Source of the DNA: CAZKAP01 sp964550895
GTDB lineage: Bacteria > Bacteroidota > Bacteroidia > Flavobacteriales > Flavobacteriaceae
DNA: 64,000 nucleotides
NCBI GenBank assembly: GCA_964550895.1
Contig: CAZKAP010000011.1
Location: 5,039 to 69,038 of the forward strand
Reading direction: 5' to 3'
The notes below the pieces were generated by a model that saw only the letters and a list, made by a program, of their open reading frames with translations, was not told where the DNA came from and ran no database searches. Made by a program: the position numbers and the translations under genes. Below are positions 8,552 to 16,787 of this stretch, one piece after another; position 1 is the first letter of the stretch; the number at the start of each line of letters is the position of its first letter.

Positions 8552-10198
8552 TTATTCCTTGATCCAATTATTTGCAAAGTTGCAATCTTTATTGGAATCA
8601 TTTACCTGTATGTACGTGTCCTCGATTTTATTGTTGATCCACTCTCCTATTTCCCGGAGCTGCTTCTCCCGTAAAGCGAGCTCTTGAATCTTGAGGTAGT
8701 CCTGACCGAAATCTGCCCGGTGTTCGTCGTAGCGATTGGACACCTTCATGATCTTGAATTTCGGAGGTCCACCCCTGGGGTCATCCTCTCTGAGAGGCGG
8801 GGTGATTTCGTTGTCCTTTAAACCCTGTATTTGATTGTACAGGGTCGGATCCATCTTGGTCAGCTCGAATCGGGAACTGAAATCGTAAGGGTTTCGGAGT
8901 TTACCGCCTTCGAACTTGGTCTCCTCCTCATCCGAAAAGTTCAGGGCCGCCTCCTCGAAGGTGTATTTTCCCTGCAGGATATCCTGTCGTATGCTATCCA
9001 GCTCATTTCGGGCCTCACGAATGGATTCGTCAGAGATCTTGGGTATGATGAGAATGTGCCTGAGATCCCGTTCCTGTCCCCGAATCCTTTCCATGTAGAT
9101 GATGTGATAACCAAACACGGTTTCGAAGGGCTCCGAAATCTCACCTTCCTTCAGGCTGAAGGCCACATCCTTGAACTCCTTAACGAAGCTGGTTTCACGG
9201 GTGATGCTGTACGCCCCTCCATTATCCTTCGATCCGGGGTCTTCCGAATAGAGCACCGCCTTGATACTGAAACTCGACGAACGGTCCTCCACGTCCTGCT
9301 TAATTTTTTTCAGGCGGTTGATCACGCGCTCTTTTTCCTCCTCAGAGGGCTTGGGCTGTTTTACGATCTGAGCGATTTCGAGTTCCGCTCCGAATACCGG
9401 CAGTTCGTTTTCGGGAATGGAGAGGAAGAACTGGCGTACCTCTTCAGGGGTAACCTGCACTTCTTCCACTACCTTGCCGCGCATATTCTCAGACAACATC
9501 TGAAGCTTGTTGATATTAAAGAGTTCCTGGCGGAACGTCGGTAGATCCGGCTTCTTATAAAACTCGAGGAGTTTCTCGATGCCACCAACCCGTGCGGTTA
9601 ATTCCTGAATTTGGGCGTCGATACGCGCATTGATTTCATCGTCCGAAACCAGCAGGCTGTCCTGAACGGCATGATGGGCGTACAGACGATCTTCCATGAG
9701 TTTTCCCAGCAGCTGGCAGGGAGTGACGTCTTCAGGTGAGGCACCCTGTGTCTCCAGGTCGAGCAAGAGTTTATCCACGTCCGAATCGAGGATCACATAG
9801 TCGCCTACCACTGCTGCTACCCCGTCTATCTTGATTCGGGTCATGGGTATGGTATCCAACGCTTGCCGGAGCGTATCCGGAGCCTGAGATACACCTGCGA
9901 CAGCCGGAGTTGCTTCAGGCTCTGCCTTAGCAGTCAGTACCTGGCGAACACCGGTTATGGTTTCCACCATCCACTGGTAATCGGACTGCTTTACCGGTCG
10001 AAGTATACTGCTGTCTACTGCCACACGGGAAAGGGAATCGCGGTTGGAAAATTCAACGGCCTGTTGCCCGTCGTTCCGAATCAGATTAAGGAACGGTAGT
10101 GAGTCGGAGTTGCTGCTGATGGGGTCAGTGGCGTTTGCCGCACTCATCAGCCAGATGGAGGCTACGGCAATAGCCCCGAATTTGATATTGCGATTCAT
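8552..10198 (-). CDS. Periplasmic SurA-like peptidyl-prolyl isomerase/chaperone
   Basis: A 548-residue exported protein with signal peptide MNRNIKFGAIAVASIWLMSA, a SurA-type helical N-domain containing VVGDYVILDSDVD and EDRLYAHHAVQDSLLVSDDE, and two parvulin (PpiC) domains: one ending in FETVFGYHIIYMERIRGQ, the next beginning RDLRHILIIPK. It probably helps outer-membrane proteins fold. The ATG at 10198 was preferred over a longer frame starting at 10240 because the signal peptide then begins properly. An insert of about 90 residues lies between the signal and the SurA domain. It overlaps none of its neighbours and follows the lipoprotein partner by 4 bases. Confidence 0.88.
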   Translation of the reverse strand: MNRNIKFGAIAVASIWLMSAANATDPISSNSDSLPFLNLIRNDGQQAVEFSNRDSLSRVAVDSSILRPVKQSDYQWMVETITGVRQVLTAKAEPEATPAVAGVSQAPDTLRQALDTIPMTRIKIDGVAAVVGDYVILDSDVDKLLLDLETQGASPEDVTPCQLLGKLMEDRLYAHHAVQDSLLVSDDEINARIDAQIQELTARVGGIEKLLEFYKKPDLPTFRQELFNINKLQMLSENMRGKVVEEVQVTPEEVRQFFLSIPENELPVFGAELEIAQIVKQPKPSEEEKERVINRLKKIKQDVEDRSSSFSIKAVLYSEDPGSKDNGGAYSITRETSFVKEFKDVAFSLKEGEISEPFETVFGYHIIYMERIRGQERDLRHILIIPKISDESIREARNELDSIRQDILQGKYTFEEAALNFSDEEETKFEGGKLRNPYDFSSRFELTKMDPTLYNQIQGLKDNEITPPLREDDPRGGPPKFKIMKVSNRYDEHRADFGQDYLKIQELALREKQLREIGEWINNKIEDTYIQVNDSNKDCNFANNWIKE

Positions 10199-10202
10199 GG
10201 AA

Positions 10203-11069
10203 TTAATATCTTTCGTATTCCTTGGATTGTGTGGCCTCACCCAGGATTTCCGTCTCCAGGTCTTTGACGTACTTGAGGCGTTTACGGTTCAGGAAGAGCT
10301 TCTTTAGTTCGGGCATAATGTATTCAAAGGGAGCCAGATCATTTACAGAAGCCGATCCCGTGACTTTGCCTATGTAAAGTCCGTCATAACCCTGAATTTG
10401 GAAGAACTTACCGGGCTTGATGTATCCGTCGAAATTCTGATAATTCAGGTTGGGTATCTCGCCCATGAGCCCGGAAGCACTAACCCAGGTATCATCATCG
10501 AAATGTACCTTTCTGAAGTGAATACGCATCGAATCCAGGAATACTTTGTCCTCAGAGCCGAACGCATCCAGACGCCGCTTCACTTCTTCCAGTTCCTGGA
10601 GTTCGTCCGGAACCTGAAGAAAACGGAGCTGAACTATACGCTCGGACAGGCGGAAATTCTCCTTCTCCTGCCTGTAAAATTCCTCAAGCTCCTCGATCTT
10701 TACCAGCGTATCGGCAAATGAACGCGTCAGTTCTTCTATGTAGGCCTGGGTATACAGTTCAGTTTTGTAACTCTCCACCATACGGTCGAAATCCTCCATC
10801 TTATCCTGAGACAGATTGATACGGGATTTATCCAGCAGTAATTGCTGACTCGCCCATTTATTTATGATGGAAGCCATAAGGGCAGCACTGTCCTTCTCCG
10901 TTTTTCCCCGGAATTGAGTCGTATCGATGTCCTCCAGGTACAGATAGGTGTTCCCCACACGTGCCAGCGGCATTTTTTCGAATTCCTGCTTGAAGAACGA
11001 ATCACAGGAGGGTATAGTGAGTAGTATTACCCCCCAAAACATCAATCCTATAAAGCGCTCTAAAGCCAT
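10203..11069 (-). CDS. SurA-N-like lipoprotein, partner of the downstream isomerase
   Basis: A 288-residue predicted lipoprotein: hydrophobic N-terminus, then a lipobox in LTIPSCDS with Cys at about 22. The body resembles the SurA/PrsA helical chaperone domain (GNTYLYLEDID, then long charged helices) but lacks a clear full parvulin catalytic domain, so isomerase activity is doubtful. The stop lies 4 bases before the SurA-like gene, forming a two-gene chaperone operon, an arrangement familiar in flavobacteria. A strong promoter ends only 4 bases before this ATG (see 11074-11103), so the true start may be the ATG at 11042, which would shorten the N-terminus by 9 residues. Confidence 0.75.
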   Translation of the reverse strand: MALERFIGLMFWGVILLTIPSCDSFFKQEFEKMPLARVGNTYLYLEDIDTTQFRGKTEKDSAALMASIINKWASQQLLLDKSRINLSQDKMEDFDRMVESYKTELYTQAYIEELTRSFADTLVKIEELEEFYRQEKENFRLSERIVQLRFLQVPDELQELEEVKRRLDAFGSEDKVFLDSMRIHFRKVHFDDDTWVSASGLMGEIPNLNYQNFDGYIKPGKFFQIQGYDGLYIGKVTGSASVNDLAPFEYIMPELKKLFLNRKRLKYVKDLETEILGEATQSKEYERY

Positions 11070-11073
11070 CCTC

Positions 11074-11103
11074 CAAAATTAAACATTAAGGCGAGGGCGG
11101 CAA
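11074..11103 (-). promoter_or_regulatory. Promoter of the SurA-like operon
   Basis: The minus strand reads TTG (11101-11103), 19 bases, then TAATTTTG (11074-11081). Both elements and the spacing fit the Bacteroidota consensus. The expected transcription start falls at or inside the annotated ATG at 11069, implying a leaderless mRNA or the downstream start at 11042. Confidence 0.55.
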
Positions 11104-11130
11104 TTATCGGACCCGCAGTTAACAGATTTT

Positions 11131-11162
11131 TTGCAACGTTTTGTCCAATATTTGTACTTTAG
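11131..11162 (+). promoter_or_regulatory. Candidate promoter of the SRPBCC gene
   Basis: TTG at 11131-11133, a 21-base spacer, then TACTTTAG at 11155-11162, two bases short of a perfect -7 box. The downstream ATG is at 11181. Confidence 0.38.
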
Positions 11163-11180
11163 GCTCTGCATCATTGGGTT

Positions 11181-11621
11181 ATGAAAAGTAAATCAGAAGT
11201 GGTTATACATGCCCCCCGGGAAAGAGTACTCGAGTTGTGGCAATCGTTCGAAGACCAGAAGAAATGGCAGAAAGGGCTTGAATCTCTCGAATTGAAGAAC
11301 GGCAAGCCCGGATACATAGGCACGCAAACGCACTATTCATATAAAATCGGCAGACGCAGGCTGAACCTGCAGGAGACCCTCATTCAGAACAACCTCCCCA
11401 CAGAGTATCAGGTCCTGCAGGAATCGGACGATGTGGTTAGCCGTCAAAAGCACTATATCACGGAACCGGAACCGGGTAAGACCCTTTGGACAACGGTGAG
11501 TGACACTCGCTTTCAGAGCCTGGGACTCAAGGTTATCAGCTGGCTCAGCCCGAAACTCTTCCAGAAAGAACAACAGCGCACTCTGGAGGCATTCAAGGCC
11601 TACGTGGAAAGCACTCCCTGA
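11181..11621 (+). CDS. SRPBCC (START-like) domain protein
   Basis: A 146-residue soluble protein of the SRPBCC ligand-pocket fold. It opens with the typical strand SEVVIHAPRERVLELW, followed by the helix FEDQKKWQKGLESL and a series of strands, and ends with a long C-terminal helix LFQKEQQRTLEAFKAYV. Proteins of this type bind hydrophobic ligands; no catalytic residue can be named. It begins after a candidate promoter and is followed 38 bases later by a small conserved gene and then by the BLUF gene on the same strand, so the three may share a transcript. Ligand unknown. Confidence 0.8.
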   Translation: MKSKSEVVIHAPRERVLELWQSFEDQKKWQKGLESLELKNGKPGYIGTQTHYSYKIGRRRLNLQETLIQNNLPTEYQVLQESDDVVSRQKHYITEPEPGKTLWTTVSDTRFQSLGLKVISWLSPKLFQKEQQRTLEAFKAYVESTP

Positions 11622-11659
11622 GGGGCTAAGCCCAAGGGTTGAACTGGGCAAAACGAGCT

Positions 11660-11893
11660 ATGAGCAAACGGATTAAGTTGTATTGGGACTTTCGGGGTCC
11701 GGTATCGGAAGGAACGGCGCGTCATTATGAAATGCACCTGAATGAATATTTTCGGGACCATCAGCTTCCTTTCGAAGAAGTGGGACACCTCGCCCTGGGA
11801 GATCAGCAGCACAGCGCATACGCGATTATTGCCGAGGGGGAATTGCCCCGCCTTAAACAGGACTTGAGGCCCCATCGGGGAGAATGGGTCTGA
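11660..11893 (+). CDS. Small conserved flavobacterial protein, unknown function
   Basis: A 77-residue soluble, basic-to-neutral protein beginning MSKRIKLYWDFRGP and ending LRPHRGEWV. The N-terminal KLYWDFRGP and C-terminal PHRGE blocks resemble a short protein family I associate with Flavobacteriaceae, but I cannot assign a function. The ATG at 11660 was chosen over an in-frame TTG at 11639. It lies between the SRPBCC and BLUF genes on the same strand. No signal peptide, membrane segment or metal-binding motif is visible. Confidence 0.65.
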   Translation: MSKRIKLYWDFRGPVSEGTARHYEMHLNEYFRDHQLPFEEVGHLALGDQQHSAYAIIAEGELPRLKQDLRPHRGEWV

Positions 11894-12003
11894 ACCAACG
11901 CCATCGAATTCTTTTTGAGAGTGCGGCTTGGGATTTTGATTGGGTTCGGCACACTAAAATCCTTGAAAAATCAGTTGTTTCTATTACCAAAACCGCAATT
12001 CCC

Positions 12004-12438
12004 ATGAAAGCATTACTCTACATCAGTGAAGCGAAGGTGGCATTTAGCCCGGACGATTTAACCGAACTCGCGGTCAGATCCGCAATTAAGAACGGCCGAC
12101 TGGGGATTACCGGTTATCTGTATTACGAAAAAGGCCTGTTTCTCCAATACATCGAGGGTGAGGGTGAGGAGCTGGAAATGCTCTACTGTACTATAGCCTC
12201 CGATGCACGTCACCGCGTCACCGGTTTTATTACCGAGGACCTGGACAGGCGGAGATTTCCCAACTGGTCCATGAAGAATATCAGCGAAGTCATGGGTGAG
12301 AACAGCACGATTGAACAGACCGTCATCCAGACCATTCGGTTATTCGATCAGAATCAAATGAATATACCCGAGGGGACAAAAATCGGGCTCTTCCGCTTTA
12401 TGGACGACCTCGCCCAGATTCACGCCGAGCTTCATTGA
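12004..12438 (+). CDS. BLUF-domain blue-light sensor
   Basis: A 144-residue, essentially single-domain flavin photoreceptor. The BLUF signature residues are all present: Tyr6 (LLYIS), Asn30 (SAIKNGRLGITG), Gln48 (GLFLQYIEG), and Trp88/Met90 (FPNWSM). These form the FAD-binding and light-switching hydrogen-bond network in AppA and PixD. The C-terminal 45 residues give only a short helical cap, so the signal must pass by protein-protein interaction. The ATG at 12004 was chosen because BLUF domains start with the strand KALLYISEA; a longer frame from 11884 overlaps the previous gene. It converges with rimO. Confidence 0.9.
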   Translation: MKALLYISEAKVAFSPDDLTELAVRSAIKNGRLGITGYLYYEKGLFLQYIEGEGEELEMLYCTIASDARHRVTGFITEDLDRRRFPNWSMKNISEVMGENSTIEQTVIQTIRLFDQNQMNIPEGTKIGLFRFMDDLAQIHAELH

Positions 12439-12453
12439 AGGAGATTCCCGCCA

Positions 12454-13800
12454 TCAGGTCTCCCGGGAAGGAGCTGTTTCGGAAGCGACCGGCAGGTAGG
12501 TTCCGTACAAATCGAAATCGTCTGCAGAGGTAATCTCAACATCTACAAATTCACCCGGTCTGAGGTACGCCTCACCGGCTTCTATATGGACTTCGTTATC
12601 CACCTCCGGAGAGTCCTTCTCAGTGCGGCCTATGTACACCGGTCCCTGTTTGCGGTCGATCATGCATCTCAGGGTATGGCCCACCAGTTCCTGATTCATT
12701 TCCCAGGAAATCCGGGATTGCAATTCCATAATCACATTGGCCCTGCGCATCTTCTCTTCCTCGGGCACCGTATCTTCCAGTTGATAGGCCGTTGTACCTT
12801 CCTCATGGCTATAGGTAAAGCAGCCGAGTCGATCGAAACGGGTAACTTCGACCCACCTGCGCAAACGTTCGAAATCCTCTTCGGTCTCGCCGGGATACCC
12901 CACAATCAGGGTGGTCCGCAATGCGATTCCGGGAACCTCGGAACGAATTTTGTCCAGCAATCGGTTGGTTTTTGCCATAGTCGTACCCCTTTTCATGCTC
13001 TTTAGTATGGGGTCTGATATGTGCTGCAGGGGAATGTCCAGGTAAGAGCAGACTTTTTCTTCTTCCCGGATCACCTCAAGCACGTCCTCCGGAAAACCCG
13101 TAGGGAAGGCGTAGTGCAGGCGAATCCATTCGATACCGTCTACCCGGGCGAGTTGGCGCAGCAATCGCGCCAAATCCCTTTTACCGTATAGATCCAGACC
13201 GTAGTAGGTAGAATCCTGTGCGATAAGAATCAATTCACGGATTCCCTGAGCCGCCAGTTTGCTCGCCCTGTCGACGAGCTCCTCAACCGGAGTACTCCGG
13301 TGCTTCCCCCTCATTAGTGGAATGGCACAGAAAGAGCAGGGACGGTCGCAACCTTCGGATATCTTGAAGAACGAATAATTCTTTGGAGTTGTAGCCACTC
13401 GCTCGCCCAGGAGTTCGTGCTTGTAGTCCGCATTCAGGGAACGCAGGAGTTCAGGGAGGTTTCGGGTGCCGAAATAGTGGTCCACCTCGGGTATTTCGAC
13501 CTCGAGTTCATCCTTGTAGCGCTCGCTCAGGCAACCGGTAACGATCAATTTATCGATATCCCCGCGGCTTTTTCGCTCTGCATAATCCAGGATGGTTTCT
13601 ATACTTTCCTTCTTGGCATTGTCGATGAAACCGCAGGTGTTGATCACTACGATTTCCCCGTCCTGCTGGTGGACGACATCCCGACCATTGGCCCGGAGCT
13701 GCCCCATTAGCACTTCGGAATCGTATATGTTCTTGCTGCATCCCAGGGTCACCACATTGATGCGCTTCCCCTGTCCGCTCTTGGCCTCTTTAGTGTGCAT
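12454..13800 (-). CDS. rimO: Ribosomal protein S12 methylthiotransferase RimO
   Basis: Radical-SAM enzyme that adds a methylthio group to the conserved aspartate of ribosomal protein S12. It has 448 residues. The N-terminal UPF0004 domain carries Cys21 (TLGCSKN), Cys56 and Cys90 for the auxiliary cluster, the radical-SAM triad is Cys151/155/158 in CDRPCSFC, and a TRAM domain ends the protein. The ATG at 13800 was chosen over an upstream in-frame ATG at 13896 because the promoter element TATTTTTG at 13820-13827 lies between the two and family members begin just before INVVTLGCSKN. In Bacteroidota it commonly sits near ftsY; here a beta-lactamase-fold gene intervenes on the other strand. Confidence 0.95.
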   Translation of the reverse strand: MHTKEAKSGQGKRINVVTLGCSKNIYDSEVLMGQLRANGRDVVHQQDGEIVVINTCGFIDNAKKESIETILDYAERKSRGDIDKLIVTGCLSERYKDELEVEIPEVDHYFGTRNLPELLRSLNADYKHELLGERVATTPKNYSFFKISEGCDRPCSFCAIPLMRGKHRSTPVEELVDRASKLAAQGIRELILIAQDSTYYGLDLYGKRDLARLLRQLARVDGIEWIRLHYAFPTGFPEDVLEVIREEEKVCSYLDIPLQHISDPILKSMKRGTTMAKTNRLLDKIRSEVPGIALRTTLIVGYPGETEEDFERLRRWVEVTRFDRLGCFTYSHEEGTTAYQLEDTVPEEEKMRRANVIMELQSRISWEMNQELVGHTLRCMIDRKQGPVYIGRTEKDSPEVDNEVHIEAGEAYLRPGEFVDVEITSADDFDLYGTYLPVASETAPSRET

Positions 13801-13819
13801 AATCGTAAAGATCGGTCGA

Positions 13820-13827
13820 CAAAAATA
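13820..13827 (-). promoter_or_regulatory. Candidate rimO promoter -7 element
   Basis: The minus strand reads TATTTTTG, a perfect TAnnTTTG, 19 bases before the chosen rimO ATG. No convincing -33 TTG was found. Its location excludes the longer upstream start. Confidence 0.42.
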
Positions 13828-13922
13828 CTGGGAATTGAGGGAAATGTGCCTGTCGTTAAACTTTTTACCTCCTGTAGCGTTTATATACCGGGGCATTCCA
13901 TTGAAAAAATAAAAACCAAGCT

Positions 13923-15029
13923 ATGAAAACTTCGGTCTTAAAACACCACCGACTGCATTTCGCACCAATATGTTGCAGTCTGTTCATGTTCGTACTTTCA
14001 GCCGTATCCTGCGAATCCGGGGATCCTGTAATACCCCCCTCGAAAACCGGGCTCTATTTCCCCCCCAATGAACCCGAGCCCTGGGAAACCGCATCGTTGG
14101 AATGGGATACGGAGGCCTTAAGCAACCTGGAGGTTTTCCTGCGCGATTCCAACACCAAGGCCTTCATAATCCTGATTGGAGGACGCATCGCCTTGGAACG
14201 CTATTATAACGGGCACGACAGGGATCAGCTCTGGTACTGGGCCTCGGCAGGTAAAACCCTGACCTGCGCCACGGTGGGGATTGCCCAACAGGAAGGATAT
14301 CTGTCCATACTGGATCCGGCCTCAAACTACCTGGGAGAAGGCTGGACATCGGCCTCGCCGGAGCAGGAAATACGCATAGCGATTCGGAATCAACTGACCA
14401 TGACTTCGGGCCTGAATGAACTGGCCTTTGAATGCACCCAACCCGAGTGCCTCGATTTCAGAGCCATGGCCGGTACGCGTTGGGCCTATCACAACGGGCC
14501 CTATACGCTGCTGCAATCCGTGGTCAGTAACGCGGTAGGCATCGATTTTGACTCCTATTTCGAGGATAAAATCAAGGAACCCTTAGGGATGAATGGATTC
14601 TGGTTCGACAGTGAGGAAGGCAACAGGGTGTACTTCAGCAATGCCCGCAGCATGGCCCGCTTCGGACTCTGTGTTCTGGCTGACGGCCGCTGGAACGAAG
14701 TCGAAATCATGGAAGATGGAGACTTCCTCAGGGATATGCGCACACCCTCACAGGATCTGAATGCTTCTTACGGATATCTATGGTGGCTCAACGGGCAAGC
14801 GTCACATATGATCCCCGGACTCCAATTGCAGCTACCCGGCTCCTTTGCTCCTTCCGCTCCGGCCGACATGTACGCCGGATTGGGAAAGAACGATCAGAAA
14901 CTGTACATTATCCCGAGCCTGGATATGGTCGTGGTCCGTATGGGCGAGAACCCGGGTGAAGACGCCGCTGCGATATCAGTCTATGATGAATCGCTTTGGG
15001 AACAGCTCAATGCAGTATTGAACCGCTAG
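13923..15029 (+). CDS. Serine hydrolase lipoprotein, class C beta-lactamase fold
   Basis: A 368-residue predicted lipoprotein with lipobox LSAVSC (Cys30) and a penicillin-binding/class C beta-lactamase domain. The SxxK nucleophile motif is Ser108-Lys111 in WASAGKTLT, and the second motif YxN appears as YHN in WAYHNGPYTLL. The C-terminal part with YGYLWWLNG and MYAGLGKNDQKLYIIP matches the common esterase/6-aminohexanoate-hydrolase-like branch. It is probably an envelope-anchored esterase or peptidase rather than a true beta-lactamase. It is isolated: rimO is divergent upstream and ftsY converges 10 bases downstream. Substrate unknown. Confidence 0.85.
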   Translation: MKTSVLKHHRLHFAPICCSLFMFVLSAVSCESGDPVIPPSKTGLYFPPNEPEPWETASLEWDTEALSNLEVFLRDSNTKAFIILIGGRIALERYYNGHDRDQLWYWASAGKTLTCATVGIAQQEGYLSILDPASNYLGEGWTSASPEQEIRIAIRNQLTMTSGLNELAFECTQPECLDFRAMAGTRWAYHNGPYTLLQSVVSNAVGIDFDSYFEDKIKEPLGMNGFWFDSEEGNRVYFSNARSMARFGLCVLADGRWNEVEIMEDGDFLRDMRTPSQDLNASYGYLWWLNGQASHMIPGLQLQLPGSFAPSAPADMYAGLGKNDQKLYIIPSLDMVVVRMGENPGEDAAAISVYDESLWEQLNAVLNR

Positions 15030-15039
15030 GGATTCCGGA

Positions 15040-16020
15040 TTAGGCCGATTCTCCCGTGCCGAAGAAGGAGTCGACGAACTCCTTGCGGTCGAATGGCTGA
15101 AGGTCTTCGATCCCCTCGCCCACTCCGATGTACTTGACCGGAATCTGGAACTGGTCGGAAATACCTATAACCACCCCGCCACGTGCCGTTCCGTCGAGTT
15201 TGGTTATGGCCAGGGAAGTAACTTCCGTAGCCTTAGTGAACTGACGGGCCTGTTCGAAGGCATTCTGTCCCGTGGAACCATCCAGTACCAGCAATACTTC
15301 GTGCGGGGCATCGGGGACAACCTTGCTCATTACGCGTTTCACTTTACTCAACTCGTTCATCAGGTTCACTTTGTTATGCAAGCGACCCGCCGTGTCCAGC
15401 AACACGATATCTGCCTCCTGACTAACCGCCGCCTGCACCGTGTCGAACGCCACAGAAGCCGGATCACTCCCCATCTTCTGTTTGATAATCGGAACGCCTA
15501 CGCGATTGGCCCAGATCTGCAGCTGATCGATGGCTGCCGCCCGGAAGGTATCCCCCGCCCCCAGAATGACCTTCTTACCCAGTCGATTGTACTGATGCGC
15601 AAGCTTTCCGATGGTGGTAGTCTTCCCTACGCCATTCACCCCAACGACCATGATGACATAAGGGCCATTACCCTGCTGCAGGACCTCTTCCTGTTGCTGG
15701 AATGCGTTGTGCCCCTGATTTTCGGAAAGCAAGCCCGATATCTCCTCCTTGAGAATGCGGTCGAGCTCCTCGGTACCCATGAATTTGTCCCGTGCTACCC
15801 GCACTTCAATTCGTTCGATGACCTTAAGGGTGGTATCGACCCCTACATCGGAGCTGATCAGGATTTCTTCAAGTTCATCCAGCACTTCATCATCCACTCG
15901 GGATTTGCCGACCAGGGCCTTGCTCAGCTTTCCGAAAAAGGAGTTCTTGGATTTCTCCAGGCCCCGATTCAGGTTTTCCTTCTTCTCCTTCTTATTAAAC
16001 AGTTTATCCAGTAGTCCCAT
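15040..16020 (-). CDS. ftsY: Signal recognition particle receptor FtsY
   Basis: SRP-receptor GTPase that docks ribosome-SRP complexes at the inner membrane. The 326-residue protein has a short basic N-terminus (MGLLDKLFNKKEKKE) without the long acidic A-domain of E. coli, an NG domain with P-loop GVNGVGKTTTIGKLA, the insertion-box DTFRAAA, DTAGRLHN, and TKLDGTARGG. The ATG at 16020 was chosen over one at 16041 because GLLDKLF is the conserved beginning. A minus-strand terminator at 16085-16110 separates it from the rpmB-rpmG-DUF4295 genes, so it needs read-through or its own promoter. Confidence 0.96.
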   Translation of the reverse strand: MGLLDKLFNKKEKKENLNRGLEKSKNSFFGKLSKALVGKSRVDDEVLDELEEILISSDVGVDTTLKVIERIEVRVARDKFMGTEELDRILKEEISGLLSENQGHNAFQQQEEVLQQGNGPYVIMVVGVNGVGKTTTIGKLAHQYNRLGKKVILGAGDTFRAAAIDQLQIWANRVGVPIIKQKMGSDPASVAFDTVQAAVSQEADIVLLDTAGRLHNKVNLMNELSKVKRVMSKVVPDAPHEVLLVLDGSTGQNAFEQARQFTKATEVTSLAITKLDGTARGGVVIGISDQFQIPVKYIGVGEGIEDLQPFDRKEFVDSFFGTGESA

Positions 16021-16084
16021 GCGTGTACCTGTAAGCTCCAAATTTAGCCAATTAGCCCGTTTTTACCCTCCGGCCTCCGGGAAC

Positions 16085-16110
16085 AAAAAAACCCGGTAAG
16101 GAACCGGGCT
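16085..16110 (-). terminator. Terminator of the rpmB-rpmG-DUF4295 operon
   Basis: On the minus strand the stem CCCGGT / ACCGGG with a five-base loop is followed by seven T residues, 23 bases after the DUF4295 stop. Confidence 0.75.
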
Positions 16111-16132
16111 TTATGACTATCTGTGCGATCTT

Positions 16133-16285
16133 CTATTTGTCGTTGAGCCAGTCACTCACGGCATCGGGAGGCATAACCATTTCTACAAAGGTATAGGCAC
16201 CCGTCTTGGGAGATTTAACCATCTTTATGGCCTTGGTAAGCCTTTTGGAACTGGTTTGAAGGGTTGCTACGGTTTTCTTAGCCAT
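16133..16285 (-). CDS. DUF4295 protein, Bacteroidota-specific small basic protein
   Basis: A 50-residue lysine-rich protein, too short for routine gene calls, reading MAKKTVATLQTSSKRLTKAI at its start and ending DAVSDWLNDK. It lies 3 bases after the rpmG stop and before ftsY. This rpmB-rpmG-DUF4295-ftsY order is typical of Bacteroidota, and the small size, charge and placement beside two large-subunit proteins suggest a ribosome-associated protein. That role is inference. Translation is supported by tight spacing and by the terminator just after its stop. Confidence 0.9.
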   Translation of the reverse strand: MAKKTVATLQTSSKRLTKAIKMVKSPKTGAYTFVEMVMPPDAVSDWLNDK

Positions 16286-16288
16286 GAC

Positions 16289-16471
16289 TTACTTAATTTC
16301 TTTGTGGATCGTCATCTTCTTCAGGATCGGATTGAACTTTTTCAATTCCATCCGGTCTGGAGAATTCTTCTTGTTCTTGGTTGTTATATAACGGGAAGTG
16401 CCGGGCATGCCGGAATCCTTGTGCTCCGTACACTCCAGTATTACCTGTACCCTGTTGCCTTTCTTAGCCAT
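16289..16471 (-). CDS. rpmG: 50S ribosomal protein L33
   Basis: A 60-residue L33 with the family core VQVILECTEH and RYITTKNKKNSPDRMELKKF. The zinc-binding CxxC pairs of some L33 proteins are absent (only Cys14 is visible), so this is the zinc-independent type. It follows rpmB by 14 bases and precedes DUF4295 by 3 bases, in one operon driven from the promoter at 16754-16784. Confidence 0.95.
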   Translation of the reverse strand: MAKKGNRVQVILECTEHKDSGMPGTSRYITTKNKKNSPDRMELKKFNPILKKMTIHKEIK

Positions 16472-16485
16472 GGAAATAGCTTTTA

Positions 16486-16722
16486 CTATTTAATAAATCC
16501 CTTTTCTTTTGATTCCTTGAGAACCTGGGATATCCCCTTTCGGTTGATAATCTTGACGCCCTTGGCCGAAACGTTCAGCGTAACCCAACGGTTCTCGTCG
16601 GGCACGAAAAAGCGCTTCCTGGAAATGTTCACATCGAACCTCCTCTTGGTCTTATTGATGGAAAAGGAAACGTTATTTCCGAACATCACCTTCTTCCCAG
16701 TAACTTCACATATACGCGACAT
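16486..16722 (-). CDS. rpmB: 50S ribosomal protein L28
   Basis: A 78-residue L28 beginning MSRICEVTGKKVMFGNNVS and ending KESKEKGFIK. The length and the RRFDVNISRKRFFVP core are normal for Bacteroidota L28. It is the first gene of the rpmB-rpmG-DUF4295 operon. A near-perfect promoter sits 31-62 bases upstream, immediately beyond the cinA stop codon, so the operon is independent of the cinA run. Confidence 0.96.
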   Translation of the reverse strand: MSRICEVTGKKVMFGNNVSFSINKTKRRFDVNISRKRFFVPDENRWVTLNVSAKGVKIINRKGISQVLKESKEKGFIK

Positions 16723-16753
16723 GACAATTCTCTTTGCTCCGAAAAATGGTGTG

Positions 16754-16784
16754 CAAATTTAGAAGAATTTCGACGGGTTTACAA
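16754..16784 (-). promoter_or_regulatory. Promoter of the rpmB operon
   Basis: The minus strand reads TTG (16782-16784), 20 bases, then TAAATTTG (16754-16761), a full match to the Bacteroidota consensus. The expected start gives a leader of about 25 bases before the rpmB ATG. Confidence 0.65.
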
Positions 16785-16787
16785 AAT

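Noticed and set aside
11884..12003. 40-residue N-terminal extension of the BLUF protein
   Set aside because: It overlaps the preceding gene and is not domain-like; BLUF domains start at KALLYIS, matching the ATG at 12004.
13801..13896. N-terminal extension of RimO
   Set aside because: It includes the likely promoter element at 13820-13827 and is not part of the family.
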